A stretch of 64,000 bases of DNA from Acidobacteriota bacterium (GTDB lineage: Bacteria; Acidobacteriota; Terriglobia; Bryobacterales; Bryobacteraceae). Location of the stretch: contig JANXSF010000088.1 in the NCBI GenBank assembly GCA_025352795.1, forward strand, positions 62,001-126,000, written 5' to 3'. Within the stretch, counting starts at the first letter, position 1. Each line of letters starts with the position of its first letter. The notes beneath the pieces are model-generated. The model did not search any database and was not told the origin of the DNA. It worked only from the letters and a program-made list of their open reading frames with translations. Both the position numbers and the translations under genes were made by a program. Below, one piece after another: positions 50,804 to 59,510 of this stretch.

Positions 50804-51838
50804 ATGAACGCACTCCTCCTAACCGAATACAAAAAACTAGAGCTCGTCGATTTCCCCATGCCCACCATCGGCCCAGACGACGTTCTGGTGCGCGTCCGTG
50901 CCTGCGGCATCTGTGGCAGCGATGTCCATGGGTTTGACGGCTCCTCTGGCCGTCGCAATCCGCCACTCATCATGGGTCACGAAGCTTCCGGCGAAGTAGC
51001 CGAACTCGGCACAAACGTGAAAGATCTCAACGTAGGCGATCGCGTCACGTTTGATTCCACTGTCTATTGCGGCAAGTGTGATTTCTGCGTCAAGGGCGAT
51101 GTGAACCTTTGCGACAATCGCGAAGTGGTGGGAGTGGCACCCAAGGAGTTCAAGCGTCACGGTGCGTTCGCCGAATATGTTTCGGTCCCGCGCCGCATCA
51201 TGTATCGCCTGCCCGATAGTTTTCCTTTTGAACAAGCGGCATTGATTGAAGCCGTGTCCATTGGCGTTCACGCCGTAGCCATCACTCCAGTCAAACTCGG
51301 TGACACTGCGGTGATCATCGGAACCGGCATGATCGGCCTGGTGACGTTGCAGGCTGCCAAGGCCGCAGGTTGCACGCGCATCATCGCGGTGGACATGGAA
51401 GATTCCAAGATCGCCGCCGCCATTGCTATGGGCGCAACTGATGGCATCAATTCGAAGAATGTGAATGTGCCCGATGCTGTGCGCGCACTCACCGGTGGTC
51501 GTGGTGCTGATGTTGCGTTTGAATGCGTTGGCTACACGGTTCCCGTTCAGACGGCGATTTACTCAGTCCGCAAAGGCGGTTCGGTGACGCTGATCGGCAA
51601 CCTGCAACCGAACATCGAAATCCCACTGCAATACGTCGTGACCCGTCAAATTCGATTGCAAGGATCGTGCGCATCGAACGGCGAATATCCGCAATGCATC
51701 GACATGATGGCCCGCGGCATCATCAAAGTAGCACCGTTGATTTCAGCCGTTGCACCGCTGTCGGAGGGCGCAGCCTGGTTCAACAAGTTATACAACCATG
51801 AAGACCCAACCCTGATGAAGGTAGTGCTGAAGCCGTGA
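50804..51838 (+). CDS. Zinc-dependent medium-chain alcohol/sugar dehydrogenase
   Basis: 344 residues, MDR family. Catalytic zinc site 'ACGICGSDVHGFDG' and 'GHEASGEVAELG'; structural zinc with four Cys in 'CGKCDFCVKGDVNLC'; NAD-binding 'AVIIGTGMIGLVTLQAAKAA'. It resembles sorbitol, galactitol-phosphate and threonine dehydrogenases; I cannot choose between them. It is coupled to the SDR gene downstream through a GTGA overlap, so the two likely act in one sugar-acid or polyol pathway. Confidence 0.93.
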   Translation: MNALLLTEYKKLELVDFPMPTIGPDDVLVRVRACGICGSDVHGFDGSSGRRNPPLIMGHEASGEVAELGTNVKDLNVGDRVTFDSTVYCGKCDFCVKGDVNLCDNREVVGVAPKEFKRHGAFAEYVSVPRRIMYRLPDSFPFEQAALIEAVSIGVHAVAITPVKLGDTAVIIGTGMIGLVTLQAAKAAGCTRIIAVDMEDSKIAAAIAMGATDGINSKNVNVPDAVRALTGGRGADVAFECVGYTVPVQTAIYSVRKGGSVTLIGNLQPNIEIPLQYVVTRQIRLQGSCASNGEYPQCIDMMARGIIKVAPLISAVAPLSEGAAWFNKLYNHEDPTLMKVVLKP

Positions 51839-52626
51839 GCCAAATTTTCGATTTGACAGGTAAAGTTGCTCTGGTAACCGGCACCAGCCGTGGCCTGGGC
51901 CAATATATGGGACGTGCCCTGGCCCGCGCCGGTGCGGACTTGGTAATCACCAGTCGTAAAATCGCCGACCTCGATCCGTTCAAAGCAGAAGTAGAAGCCA
52001 TTGGTCGCAAGGCCTTTCCGGTGGAACTCGACGTCCGTAATTACGACAGCATTCAGAACGCTGTCAAAGCCGCTGTTGCGCATTACGGCAAGATCGACAT
52101 TCTGGTAAACAACGCCGGATTGAACGTGCGGAAGCCAGCAGTGGATCTCACCTGGGACGATTGGAATCTGGTTCTGGAAACCAATCTGCGTGGTGAATTC
52201 TTTGTGGCCCAGGCTGTAGCGCGAGAAACCATGATCCCCCGCAAATACGGTCGCATCATCAATATTGGATCAGTAACAAGTGTGTTCGGATACGCAGGCC
52301 TGACCCCCTATTGCGCCAGCCGTGGCGGCGTGAAACAGATGACCATGAGCCTGGCCGACGATTGGGGCAAGCACGGCATCACCGTGAACTGTCTGGCCCC
52401 AGGCTGGTTCAAAACATCGCAAAATGCGGCGCTTTACGAAAACAAAGAATGGCTGGAATATATCATTGATCGCATTCCAATGAGACGTCCCGGTGCGCCC
52501 CAGGATCTGGATGGCGCGGTAGTGTTCATGGCGTCGGACGCGAGTGAGTATTACACGGGTCAGACGATGCTGGTGGATGGTGGGATTTCGACTGGTGCGA
52601 CACGGGCTACGGTGGCGGCGAAGTAG
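51835..52626 (+). CDS. Short-chain dehydrogenase with Arg in place of the catalytic Lys
   Basis: 263 residues, most like gluconate 5-dehydrogenases. NAD(P) motif 'VALVTGTSRGLGQYMGRAL', 'ILVNNAGLNVRKP', active Ser in 'NIGSVTSVFG', then 'YCASRGGVKQMTMSLADDWG'. The YxxxK motif is YCASR: Tyr159 is present, but residue 163 is Arg (CGT). The C-terminus is normal ('YTGQTMLVDGGIS'). Start GTG 51835 overlaps the previous stop. The loss of Lys may weaken catalysis or change specificity. The gene ends right where a broken PIN-toxin remnant begins on the other strand. Confidence 0.92.
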   Translation: MSQIFDLTGKVALVTGTSRGLGQYMGRALARAGADLVITSRKIADLDPFKAEVEAIGRKAFPVELDVRNYDSIQNAVKAAVAHYGKIDILVNNAGLNVRKPAVDLTWDDWNLVLETNLRGEFFVAQAVARETMIPRKYGRIINIGSVTSVFGYAGLTPYCASRGGVKQMTMSLADDWGKHGITVNCLAPGWFKTSQNAALYENKEWLEYIIDRIPMRRPGAPQDLDGAVVFMASDASEYYTGQTMLVDGGISTGATRATVAAK

Positions 52627-52688
52627 TGCTGATGGGGATGCCATTCCGCCAGTTCGATCCAGATGTTGACGTCAGGTAAGTAGATCAT
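52626..52688 (-). pseudogene. N-terminal remnant of a PIN-domain (VapC-like) toxin
   Basis: An ATG at 52688 opens 'MIYLPDVNIWIELAEWHPHQ', a textbook PIN-domain start with the first catalytic Asp (D6). It overlaps the end of the antitoxin frame by 17 bases, as in vapBC. After 21 residues the similarity stops at the very end of the SDR gene (52626), where the remaining 100 or so residues are missing. The toxin has been cut away, presumably by the rearrangement that joined it to the SDR operon. Confidence 0.65.
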
Positions 52689-52914
52689 CAAAATCGAACT
52701 TTGAGAGATCGAGGGTTCCCGGCTTCCTAGAGCGGATCAGGGGTAATGCAACCTCGCCATCAATTCACTGGGCGGCAGTCTGTGAAACCAGGGTGCTTTG
52801 TACTTCTTTTTTGACAGCTTCAACAATGAACTGTTCCACTGTGGCTCCACGCGATTCCGCTAATGCCTCACTGCTATGGTAAAGAGAGTCTGGAAGATTC
52901 ACTGTGGTCTGCAT
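52672..52914 (-). pseudogene. VapB-like ribbon-helix-helix antitoxin with in-frame TGA
   Basis: From ATG 52914 the frame reads 'MQTTVNLPDSLYHSSEALAE', then 'RGATVEQFIVEAVKKEVQS', a ribbon-helix-helix DNA-binding domain. Codon 50 (52765-52767) is TGA. The same frame continues for 30 codons with 'GEVALPLIRSRKPGTLDLSK' and 'FDFDDLL', the usual toxin-binding tail of such antitoxins, and ends at TGA 52672-52674. The interrupted protein of 49 residues might still bind DNA but would lack the neutralising tail. Its toxin is also truncated. Confidence 0.75.
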
Positions 52915-53020
52915 AAGTTTCAGCACTTTAATTGTACTGGTCCATTGCCAAAGTTGCTTAGCGTATTCATATCGTAAGGCATAGAAACCGGTTATTTCCA
53001 ATCCGGTACACCTGGATCGT

Positions 53021-53251
53021 CTACCAAACGCCTTGTTCTATCCGGCCAAGCACATCCACAACATCCACAATTCCACTGGATATATTCAGCATGGAAAGTG
53101 GAGTCCTGTCACTAAGGGATGGCAACGGTGTTCGGAGCCAACGGAGGGCTTTTTCCCGATCGCCTAAAGCATCAAGCGCTCGAGCGGTGACAGTAACAAT
53201 GGCATCCAAATCAACCGCCTGCAATTGCTGTTCTGTCGTTTCTAAGCGTCT
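53021..53251 (-). pseudogene. C-terminal remnant of an Xre/MbcA/ParS-type antitoxin
   Basis: The 67-residue stretch from TTG 53224 is the DUF2384 toxin-binding domain: 'ARALDALGDREKALRWLRTP', then 'LSDRTPLSMLNIS' and 'VVDVLGRIEQGVW'. In frame upstream it continues only to 'RRLETTEQQL' and a TAG at 53252-53254, so the N-terminal helix-turn-helix of a normal antitoxin (about 120-140 residues) is missing. The partner would be a RES-domain toxin. Downstream only a short 'VYRIGN'-like start is visible, too little to call. Confidence 0.7.
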
Positions 53252-53330
53252 CTATCCTTAAGCTCAGCATAGCACCCGATAATAATGATGCAGCGGCGCT
53301 AAGGCAACTAATTCAATGCATGATAGAGAC

Positions 53331-53525
53331 ATGCCGAAATCTCTAAAAGGATTCTCGTTAGCCATCGAATATGATCGCGAAACGGACGGACGCTGGTTGG
53401 CCGACATTCCAGCCCTCCCTGGAGTTACCGTATATGGCCGCACCAAGAGACAAGAAACCGCATTCGCTTAAGCGCTACCCGTGCGGCTGGTCGCAGACCG
53501 TCTGGATCACGGGGAGTCCTTTCCC
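53331..53525 (+). pseudogene. HicB-like antitoxin with premature TAA
   Basis: From ATG 53331 the frame reads 'FSLAIEYDRETDGRWLADIP' and 'ALPGVTVYGRT', the core of long HicB-type antitoxins. A TAA at 53469-53471 interrupts it, after which the same frame continues with 'RLVADRLDHGESFP', the expected next helix. Two codons also seem to be missing near the stop. No intact hicA lies beside it. Confidence 0.7.
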
Positions 53526-53593
53526 GGTCAAATCAACAGAAGAAAACATCACCAACACTTGATAGTTGAAGAAGGGCCAACCAAACTTCAAGG

Positions 53594-53710
53594 CTTATCA
53601 AACGAGATACACTCAAGTGCACCCCCGAAGAATTGGACCAAGCTCTACTCGATATGAGAAAGAATCCGCTGCCCTTTGGGATGACAAACGGTGCAATAAA
53701 CTCTAGTTAG
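53594..53710 (+). other. Possible coding remnant of unknown origin
   Basis: One frame reads 'LIKRDTLKCTPEELDQALLD' then 'MRKNPLPFGMTNGAI' and ends at TAG 53708-53710. It has a protein-like composition but no start codon and an upstream TGA at 53567-53569. It may be the tail of another decayed gene in this degenerate stretch. I do not recognise the family. Confidence 0.25.
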
Positions 53711-53719
53711 AACCCAACA

Positions 53720-56700
53720 TCACAACGTCTTCGATTCCGGCCCAGCCTTAAACATCAAATACAAAGTCGGCAGCACAATCAAAGTCAAAAACGTGGCCGA
53801 TACCAGCCCGCCAATAATCACCACAGCCAACGGACGCTGCACTTCCGACCCAATTGCGTGCGATAACGCCATCGGTAATAAACCAAGCATAGCCAGCATA
53901 GAGGTCATCAATACTGTTCGCAGCCGTGTCTGTGCTCCTTCGAAAACAGCCGTGTAAAGATCCGTCCCGGTTTCCTGAAGTTCATTGAAATGGCTCACCA
54001 TTACAACGCCATTCAGCACCGCTTGTCCGAACAGTGCGATGAATCCAATCGCTGCCGAAACGCTGAGGTGAATCCCAGTGCCATACAGCGCCAAAATCCC
54101 GCCCACCAGGGCGAAAGGCACGTTCATCAAAATGAGCGATGCACTTTTAACCGTCTTGAACGCCTCAAACAGAAGAATGAATATCAGCAGAATGCTAATC
54201 GGGATGATCATCAACAAACGGCTCATAGCGCGTTGTTGATTTTCAAATTCTCCACCCCAGGTAATGCTGTACCCAGGGGGAAGCTTTACCTTTTTCTGCA
54301 CTTCCTTCTGCATCTCCTGAACCAGGCTACCCATGTCGCGGTTCTTGATAAACACGCCGATAGCAGCAGTGCTTCTGCCGCCTTCGCGACTTATGTTTAG
54401 AACACCATCGCGGACTCCGATCTTCGCCACTTGGTTCAACGGAACCTGTGAACCATTCGGCGCATCCAGCAACAAATTTTTGATCGCATTAATGTCGTTC
54501 CGTTCGCTTTCCTTCAGCCTTACCACTACGCCAAAGCGCTTTTCGCCTTCCCAAATTTGTGTCGCCGGTCGACCACCCAATGCCGTCTCAATCACATCCT
54601 GCACGTCGCCGACATTCAAACCATAACGCGCAGCCCGGGCACGATCAATGTCAATCAGCAGTTGCGGGACACGACCGGCGCGGTCGACAAAGGCACGGGC
54701 AACTCCTGGGACAGGCGCAATCACTTTCAGCACTTCTTCAATCTGTTGCTTCAGAACGCTGGAATCTTCACCAAATAGTTTGATGACAATCTGACCGTCA
54801 ATCTGTGAAATGGATTCCAATACGTTGTCCCGAATTGGTTGTGAGAACGACGGCTGAATTCCTGGCAACACGTCCAGCATCTTGTCCATTTTGTCGATCA
54901 GCTCTTCCTTGGTCACGCCAGGACGCCATTCCGCCTCAGGCTTAAGATCAACCAACATTTCCACCATGTTGATGGGCTTGGGGTCAGTGCCATCATCGGG
55001 CCGTCCAGCCTGACTTACAACGCGGAATACTTCCGGGATCTGCAGTAACGTTGTGCGGGCCTTGTGCACGGCACGATTCACTTCCGTGGGGGCAATTCCT
55101 GGTGGCAAATTGAAGTTGATCCAAATGCTACCCTCGTTCAATTCGGGAAGGAATTCAGATCCTAAGCGCGGCACCAGCAATAACGTTCCAATTAATGCAA
55201 CTGCCGAAGCGGCAAAAATCATTTTGGGCCGAGCCAACGCGCTCTTCAAAATTACCCTGTATCCTTTCTGTATCCAACGGACCAGAAATGTTTCCTTTTC
55301 ACCGCCACCCTGACGCATGAAGTACATGCAAAGTACCGGCACCAGCGTTAGCGAAAATAACAAAGAGCCGATCAATGCAGACGTGATCGTGTAAGCCATC
55401 GGCGCAAAAATCCGACCTTCATGGCGCTGTAAGGTGAAAATCGGAAAATGCGCGGTGATGATAATCAGCATGGAAAAGAACGTGGGGCGGGCCACTTGCG
55501 AGGCAGCTTCCGCGACCAGCTCTTTGAATGAGCCTGCCTGATTCCTTTCATGCGAAACGCGACGGAAAATGTTCTCCACAACGATCACCGCACCATCCAC
55601 AATGATGCCGAAATCCATGGCCCCCAATGACAGCAGATTGGCGGGAATTCCCTTGAATTTAAGCCCGATGAAAGTCGCTAGCAGCGCCAAAGGAATGATG
55701 ATTGCCACAATGGCTGCGGGTCGAATACGGCCAAGAAACAGAAACAACACAAGGCAAACCAATAACGCACCTTCGCCAAGATTCTTAAACACCGTTTTCA
55801 AAGTATTGTCTATTAACCAGGCGCGGTCGTAGTAAGGAACCAGTTGCACTCCCTTGGGCAGAATGCTCCGGTTTAATTCCTCAATCTTGGCCTTGACGCC
55901 TTCCAGTACCAGCGACGGATTTTCGCCCTTGCGCATCAGAATCGTGCCATTTACAATGTCGTCTGTCGCATTCATTCCAACCATACCCTGACGTTGTTGG
56001 AAGCCCGTATTTACTTCGGCAATGTCGCCCAACAGAACGGGAACACCTTGATGTTCCGCAATCACCACATTCTTGATATCTTCAGGTGAGCCCAGCAACC
56101 CCACGCCTCGAATAATAAATTGCTGTTCACCTTGTTCTATATAGCCACCGCCAGCGTTCATGTTTCCTCGTTGAAGAGCTTGGAAAACTTGCTGCAAGGT
56201 GACTTTGTAAGACTTCATTTTGGTCTGGTTGGGGATTACCTGATACTGCTTGATATACCCGCCACGGCTTACTACATCGGCTACGCCGGGAACCAGTTTC
56301 AGATTGCGTTCCACAACCCAATCTTCAATGCTGCGCAGTTCCATGGCATCGTACTTGTCTGACTTGAGGTACACACGGAAGATCTCGCCAATCGGGCTGG
56401 AAAGGGGGGCAAGTTCGGGTCGTATTCCGTCTGGTAACTCAACTGACTGCAAGCGTTCCAACACCTGTTGGCGAGCGAAATAGTTGTCCACTTCGTCGTC
56501 AAAAGTAATGTAAGTGGACGATAGTCCGAATTGGGTATGGGAAAAGACGCGTACAGAATGCGGCAACCCACTCAACACAATTTCCAGTGGAATAGTAACT
56601 TGCTTTTCTACTTCTTCCGCAGCGTGGCCCGGAAAAAGAGTAACTACAGTAACTTGAATGTCTGTAACATCAGGAAACGCTTCAATAGGTAACGTGCGAA

Positions 56701-56791
56701 AAGAGTAGACTCCAGCCGCAATGAAAATGCTCAAAAGCATAAACACGAACAGAGGTTGATGAACGGAGAAGAAGATTATTTTACGAAGCAT
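53720..56791 (-). CDS. Heavy-metal RND efflux pump (CusA/CzcA family)
   Basis: 1023 residues, a full HME-RND pump. It starts 'MLRKIIFFSVHQPLFVFMLL' (TM1). TM4 has the family motif 'LGAMDFGIIVDGAVIVVEN', with the acidic residues characteristic of CzcA/CusA-type pumps. Other landmarks are 'PGRIVRLL'-free porter domains with 'FPDVTDIQVTVVTLFPGHAAEE' (first part) and the terminal 'GGLVSATFLTLIVLPTLYLMF'. It should export divalent or monovalent metal ions from the periplasm or cytoplasm. It is last in a TolC-adaptor-pump operon, starting one base after the adaptor stop. Confidence 0.95.
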   Translation of the reverse strand: MLRKIIFFSVHQPLFVFMLLSIFIAAGVYSFRTLPIEAFPDVTDIQVTVVTLFPGHAAEEVEKQVTIPLEIVLSGLPHSVRVFSHTQFGLSSTYITFDDEVDNYFARQQVLERLQSVELPDGIRPELAPLSSPIGEIFRVYLKSDKYDAMELRSIEDWVVERNLKLVPGVADVVSRGGYIKQYQVIPNQTKMKSYKVTLQQVFQALQRGNMNAGGGYIEQGEQQFIIRGVGLLGSPEDIKNVVIAEHQGVPVLLGDIAEVNTGFQQRQGMVGMNATDDIVNGTILMRKGENPSLVLEGVKAKIEELNRSILPKGVQLVPYYDRAWLIDNTLKTVFKNLGEGALLVCLVLFLFLGRIRPAAIVAIIIPLALLATFIGLKFKGIPANLLSLGAMDFGIIVDGAVIVVENIFRRVSHERNQAGSFKELVAEAASQVARPTFFSMLIIITAHFPIFTLQRHEGRIFAPMAYTITSALIGSLLFSLTLVPVLCMYFMRQGGGEKETFLVRWIQKGYRVILKSALARPKMIFAASAVALIGTLLLVPRLGSEFLPELNEGSIWINFNLPPGIAPTEVNRAVHKARTTLLQIPEVFRVVSQAGRPDDGTDPKPINMVEMLVDLKPEAEWRPGVTKEELIDKMDKMLDVLPGIQPSFSQPIRDNVLESISQIDGQIVIKLFGEDSSVLKQQIEEVLKVIAPVPGVARAFVDRAGRVPQLLIDIDRARAARYGLNVGDVQDVIETALGGRPATQIWEGEKRFGVVVRLKESERNDINAIKNLLLDAPNGSQVPLNQVAKIGVRDGVLNISREGGRSTAAIGVFIKNRDMGSLVQEMQKEVQKKVKLPPGYSITWGGEFENQQRAMSRLLMIIPISILLIFILLFEAFKTVKSASLILMNVPFALVGGILALYGTGIHLSVSAAIGFIALFGQAVLNGVVMVSHFNELQETGTDLYTAVFEGAQTRLRTVLMTSMLAMLGLLPMALSHAIGSEVQRPLAVVIIGGLVSATFLTLIVLPTLYLMFKAGPESKTL

Positions 56792-56792
56792 T

Positions 56793-57971
56793 TTATAAAG
56801 CAGCTTTCAAGTAGATGGCACCGCGAGTAACTACCCGATCCCCCACTTTTAGACCGTTGGAAACTGGAAATCCACCTTCATGCGGCTTGCCTAACTCCAC
56901 CGGTGCCAACAGAAATTGGCCCCGTTTTTGCTCAACAAAAACGAAGTCTTTTCCTTGATTCCTGACTACTGCTGCATCGGGTACCCACAACGCAGAGAAT
57001 GTGCCGTCGGCATAGCGCAACTTACCAAACATTTCCGGACGCAACCGCCCGCCAAGGTTCTCAAGTTCCGCGCTTACTTTGATAGTGCGAGTTTCTTTGT
57101 TCACCACATCAGCAATACGAGTAACTCGTGCGTGGAACACTTCGTTGGGATAGGCAATCAATTCCAGGTCAACAATGCCGCCCACTTTGCAATTGCGAAT
57201 TTCGCTTTCTGGCACTTCTGAAGATGCCCAAACACGGCTCAAATCATTGATGGTCACCAAAGGGGCATTGATCTCATTCCGGAATTCCCCTTCCACCACA
57301 CTTACTTCCATAACTTTGCCGGCAATGGGGGCAGTAACTACAATCAACTGCTGGTAAACGTCGGTCTTCAATCCCAGTAATTCCAATCGGCGGCGAGCTT
57401 GGTCGCGTCCTGTTTGCGCCTGTTCCAAGGAAGCCTTAGTGATTGCCAGGGTTGACCGCACCGCAATCAATTCCTTTTGAGCAACGGCTTGATGTTCAAA
57501 TAAATCGGTTAATCGGGCCAAATCCGATTCAGCTTTGGCAATAGCCAGTTCAGCTTGGCGTACGGCAGATCCGGCTTGCACATACGCACCCTCTGCTTCC
57601 GCTACCGTGGCACTTTCAATGGTCAGCAGAGGTTGGCCCTGCTTGACGGAATCCCCAAGTTGCACCAACAGCCTTACAATACGACCCGGCGCGGGGGCCA
57701 TAGCGTGTCCAACGCGATTGGGATTGGCTTCAATTCGAGCAGTAGCAGTAACTTCTTGAGCAGGCATCGGTGCTGTGCGGACAGCCTCAATGGTCATTTC
57801 TTTCAGTTCGGGTGCATCCGGTCCCATCACCACAACTCCAGGCGGAGCCATTTTCACCGCTGACGCCGCCGGGTTTGCATCGGCCGACGCCTCTTTCGGT
57901 TTCCCGCATCCCATGGAACACAAGACCGCTACGGAACATACCAGGGCACCGATAAAGGTTTGTTTAATCAA
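56793..57971 (-). CDS. RND efflux adaptor lipoprotein (CusB/CzcB-like)
   Basis: About 392 residues. The signal peptide ends in the lipobox 'CSMGC'. Order: barrel-sandwich half ('GHAMAPAPGRIVRLLVQLGD'), a long coiled-coil at about 120-190, the second half ('VTAPIAGKVMEVSVVEGEFR'), beta-barrel ('VWASSEVPESEIRNCKVGG') and the C-terminal domain. I prefer TTG 57971 as start because GAGGAG (57980-57985) is eight bases before it; TTG 57977 is too close. It joins the TolC-type channel upstream with the metal pump downstream. No His-rich metal-binding N-terminus is seen. Confidence 0.93.
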   Translation of the reverse strand: MIKQTFIGALVCSVAVLCSMGCGKPKEASADANPAASAVKMAPPGVVVMGPDAPELKEMTIEAVRTAPMPAQEVTATARIEANPNRVGHAMAPAPGRIVRLLVQLGDSVKQGQPLLTIESATVAEAEGAYVQAGSAVRQAELAIAKAESDLARLTDLFEHQAVAQKELIAVRSTLAITKASLEQAQTGRDQARRRLELLGLKTDVYQQLIVVTAPIAGKVMEVSVVEGEFRNEINAPLVTINDLSRVWASSEVPESEIRNCKVGGIVDLELIAYPNEVFHARVTRIADVVNKETRTIKVSAELENLGGRLRPEMFGKLRYADGTFSALWVPDAAVVRNQGKDFVFVEQKRGQFLLAPVELGKPHEGGFPVSNGLKVGDRVVTRGAIYLKAAL

Positions 57972-57988
57972 TTCCAATTCTCCTCAAA

Positions 57989-59284
57989 TCAATTGCCACT
58001 TACGGTTGCTCCGGAAACAGTATCCATCAGGTATAGGCTGCGAGCAAAGCTGGCCCGCGCATCGTTGAAGGTCTGCGACGTATCATTGAAAGCTCGTTGC
58101 GCGTCCAGGAATTCAACTAGGCTCGCTTCCCCCCGTCGATAGGAGTATTCGGTTATGTCACGGACACTCTTGGCTCTAGTAATTATATCGGTCTCAACGG
58201 TGGCCAGCAGTTGACGCGACACAGAATATTGACGATAGGCTTGTTCCACTTCCGTAGTGATGCTTGCCGCCAGCGCATCTTTTTGCGCCCCTGCCAGGTT
58301 GATCTCACGGCGAGCTCGCATAATTTCACCTTGATTTTTGTTGAACACGGCAAGCGGCATGCTGAAATACAAACCTATGGAATTGCCTGAAATACCCCAA
58401 GCGGATTGTCGTGTGAATTCAGCCCCAACACTATAATCCACTTTGCCGTTTGCCAACTGTAATCTTAAATCTGCCTGCGACCGCACTTGCGATTGTTGAC
58501 CCGCCAAATAATCCGGCCTCCCCAGCAGAGCACGTTGCGCGATGTCCGCTTCGGTATCGGAAATCGTATCGCGACGCAGGTCGCCCACCACATCGAAACC
58601 AGTGGTTCGAATGCGACGTCCCATTAAAAGCTGCAAGCGGGTCTTCGCCTGATCCAGTTGTAGTTGCGCTTGTTGTACCGACGCACGATATTGAAAAGCA
58701 GCCACCCGTGAACGGTCTAGTTCTAGTTGGGAAAGATCTCCACTGCGCAGACGCGCTTCGTTAATCACCACCACGCCGTCCAGACTGCGCAAGTTTTCCT
58801 GCGCCAATGATAAATTATTCTTCGCTTGTTGAATATCCACAAACGCGGTTTGAACGCCAAAAATCACCTGTCGGATGGCTTCCCTTACACCCAGTTCAGC
58901 CAATGACTTTTGTTCCTTTGCCAGCGCAATCCGTTCTACCCGCTTATGGCCGCGCTCCATAGGAAATTCAGTATGGATATTGAGTTGGTTGGGCCCCAAA
59001 GGCGTGTCAGGAGAGTAAGTTGAACCCAGCAAATTCAAGGTCTGACCGGCTACTGTCAAAACAGGATTGGGGCGCAGCGCAGCCGTGATCTCACGCGCCT
59101 CCGCCACGCCTACATTCAGACGTTGCGCAATCAAATCCAAGTTCTTGCTGATGGCTTCTTGAATTGCCTGATCCAGCGTAATTGCAGTAGTTTCAACCGG
59201 GGTTTGAGCCTGGAGGAAGACTCCAATCATTAGCCCAGCGACAATGGTCCTCGTTATCACAGCCTCCATCATCGGTGATTTCAT
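57989..59284 (-). CDS. TolC-family outer-membrane channel (CusC/CzcC-like)
   Basis: 431 residues. A signal peptide lies at about 8-28 ('TRTIVAGLMIGVFLQAQ'), without a lipobox Cys. Two OEP repeats follow: 'LDQAIQEAISKNLDLIAQRL' and 'IRQVIFGVQTAFVDIQQAKN' in the first, 'EVEQAYRQYSVSRQLLATVE' and 'YRRGEASLVEFLDAQRAFND' in the second. It forms the outer-membrane exit of the heavy-metal system. First gene of its operon, divergent from the sensor kinase gene, with a weak GAGGG before ATG 59284. Confidence 0.93.
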   Translation of the reverse strand: MKSPMMEAVITRTIVAGLMIGVFLQAQTPVETTAITLDQAIQEAISKNLDLIAQRLNVGVAEAREITAALRPNPVLTVAGQTLNLLGSTYSPDTPLGPNQLNIHTEFPMERGHKRVERIALAKEQKSLAELGVREAIRQVIFGVQTAFVDIQQAKNNLSLAQENLRSLDGVVVINEARLRSGDLSQLELDRSRVAAFQYRASVQQAQLQLDQAKTRLQLLMGRRIRTTGFDVVGDLRRDTISDTEADIAQRALLGRPDYLAGQQSQVRSQADLRLQLANGKVDYSVGAEFTRQSAWGISGNSIGLYFSMPLAVFNKNQGEIMRARREINLAGAQKDALAASITTEVEQAYRQYSVSRQLLATVETDIITRAKSVRDITEYSYRRGEASLVEFLDAQRAFNDTSQTFNDARASFARSLYLMDTVSGATVSGN

Positions 59285-59327
59285 GAAGAAGAACCCTCAC
59301 ATGGAAGTGGTATTTTTCCAGGTGCAA

Positions 59328-59455
59328 GGGAGGTCCGCCTCCCCCATTCACAGGATGATTTTATCCCCTATGGAAGGGATACCAATTGTGATGGAAGCAA
59401 ACAACAACTGCCCACCGCCCCCGATTGCCGCTGGATTTCCTAGCCCCACTAGGGG
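59328..59455. promoter_or_regulatory. Cluster of short inverted repeats between metal-efflux operon and kinase genes
   Basis: Three perfect inverted repeats occur in this divergent spacer: GGGAGG-TCCG-CCTCCC (59328-59343), TATCCC-CTATGGAA-GGGATA (59362-59381) and CCCC-ACTA-GGGG (59444-59455). The last overlaps CCTAG-CCCCA-CTAGG. These are plausible binding sites for the NarL-type regulator encoded nearby or another metal-responsive factor. No clear -35/-10 pair was identified. Confidence 0.4.
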
Positions 59456-59510
59456 ATGCTCCACTTTCCTTTCTACCGCGATTATGATTGTAGTGGCATT
59501 TAAGAGTTCC

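Noticed and set aside
418-52914. TGA recoded as an amino acid (for example Gly, suggested by hicA codon 40)
   Set aside because: Many intact core genes here end in TGA, and in-frame TGA occurs only in accessory genes. Pseudogene formation is simpler.
52915-53020. RES-domain toxin next to the MbcA-like antitoxin remnant
   Set aside because: Only a short 'VYRIGN' stretch is suggestive, and it runs into a stop after 14 codons. Not enough to call.
59244-59510. Upstream extension of the NarX-type kinase to 59244
   Set aside because: The extra 89 residues are rich in Pro, Cys and Ser without domain character, overlap the divergent channel gene, and cover the inverted repeats.
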